From Bacillota bacterium (GTDB taxonomy: Bacteria; Bacillota; Clostridia; Oscillospirales; Ruminococcaceae): DNA of 5,147 nt. The number at the start of each line of letters is the position of its first letter. Position 1 is the stretch's first letter. The translations under genes and the position numbers were made by a program. The notes beneath the pieces are model-generated. The model was given only the letters and a program-made list of their open reading frames with translations. It was not told the DNA's origin and made no database searches. Where the stretch lies: the NCBI GenBank assembly GCA_023456995.1, contig JAEWNU010000124.1, forward strand, positions 1 through 5,147, read 5' to 3'. This document shows, one piece after another, positions 5,017 to 5,147 of the stretch.

Positions 5017-5147
5017 TCAGACCCTCTTGCTGAGCGCCTCGCTCACCGCCACGGCGCAGGCGACAGTTGCACCCACCATGGGGTTATTGCCCATACCGAT
5101 TAAGCCCATCATGTCTACATGGGCGGGTACCGAGGAGGAGCCGGCAA
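5017..5147 (-). CDS. GGGtGRT-family protein, C-terminus only (5' end outside window)
   Basis: The frame is open from the right edge to a TGA at 5019-5017 and shows the last 42 residues. They contain AGSSSVPAHVDMMGLIGMG followed by NNPMVGATVACAVAVSEALS. From memory this matches the conserved end of GGGtGRT-family proteins (named after a glycine-rich motif further upstream), common in Clostridia and other anaerobes and of unknown molecular function. The namesake motif lies outside the window, so the call rests on the tail alone. It faces the 155-residue membrane protein gene tail to tail, and its likely terminator is the hairpin at 4866-4892. A one-residue departure from the form I recall is Cys in VACAVAV, where Val is more usual. 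The last two bases of the window belong to an incomplete codon. Confidence 0.72.
   Translation of the reverse strand, partial: AGSSSVPAHVDMMGLIGMGNNPMVGATVACAVAVSEALSKRV

Noticed and set aside
1..5147. CRISPR array, transposon ends, tRNA or rRNA genes
   Set aside because: No regularly spaced direct repeats, transposase frames or cloverleaf sequences were found on either strand.

Overview
The window looks like a chromosomal segment from a Gram-positive, low-to-mid-GC anaerobe, most likely a member of the Clostridia (Oscillospiraceae or Lachnospiraceae-like). The grounds are the two-subunit iron-sulfur L-serine dehydratase, a SpoIIM/DUF95 membrane protein, a clostridial-type metal-binding lipoprotein with a GDRFPFRY motif, the C-terminus of a GGGtGRT-family protein, and lipobox-type secretion signals. 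No mobile element, CRISPR array, phage gene, rRNA or tRNA is visible, and I see no sign of recent transfer.

Layout from left to right. (1) Bases 1-931, plus strand: the 3' part of a zinc/manganese-type ABC transporter substrate-binding lipoprotein. (2) Bases 987-1031: a terminator-like hairpin whose 3' arm also carries the Shine-Dalgarno (SD) of the next gene. (3) Bases 1032-1382, plus strand: a small lipoprotein with a C-terminal His/Cys metal-site domain. (4) Bases 1383-1544: a convergent intergenic region dominated by a perfect 22-bp inverted repeat. (5) Bases 4042 down to 1545, minus strand: a tight four-gene cluster, SpoIIM/DUF95 protein, sdaAB, sdaAA, then a 68-residue two-helix membrane protein. 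(6) Bases 4043-4357: a divergent intergenic region with one plausible promoter per direction and a palindrome between them. (7) Bases 4358-4825, plus strand: an unrecognised 155-residue two-helix membrane protein. (8) Bases 4826-5016: three hairpins, two of them terminators that cross over. (9) Bases 5017-5147, minus strand: the C-terminal 42 residues of a GGGtGRT-family protein.

The clearest biochemistry is the sdaAB-sdaAA pair, which together make the oxygen-sensitive [4Fe-4S] enzyme that deaminates L-serine to pyruvate and ammonia. The metal-binding protein at the left would deliver divalent metal to an ABC permease encoded outside the window. The small Cys-rich lipoprotein beside it is also predicted to bind metal, but a functional link is only inferred. 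I found no convincing new multi-gene system here. The most interesting signals are regulatory: the hairpin that would occlude an SD on read-through transcripts, the long inverted repeat without a T-tract, the crossed terminators, and the palindrome in the divergent promoter region.
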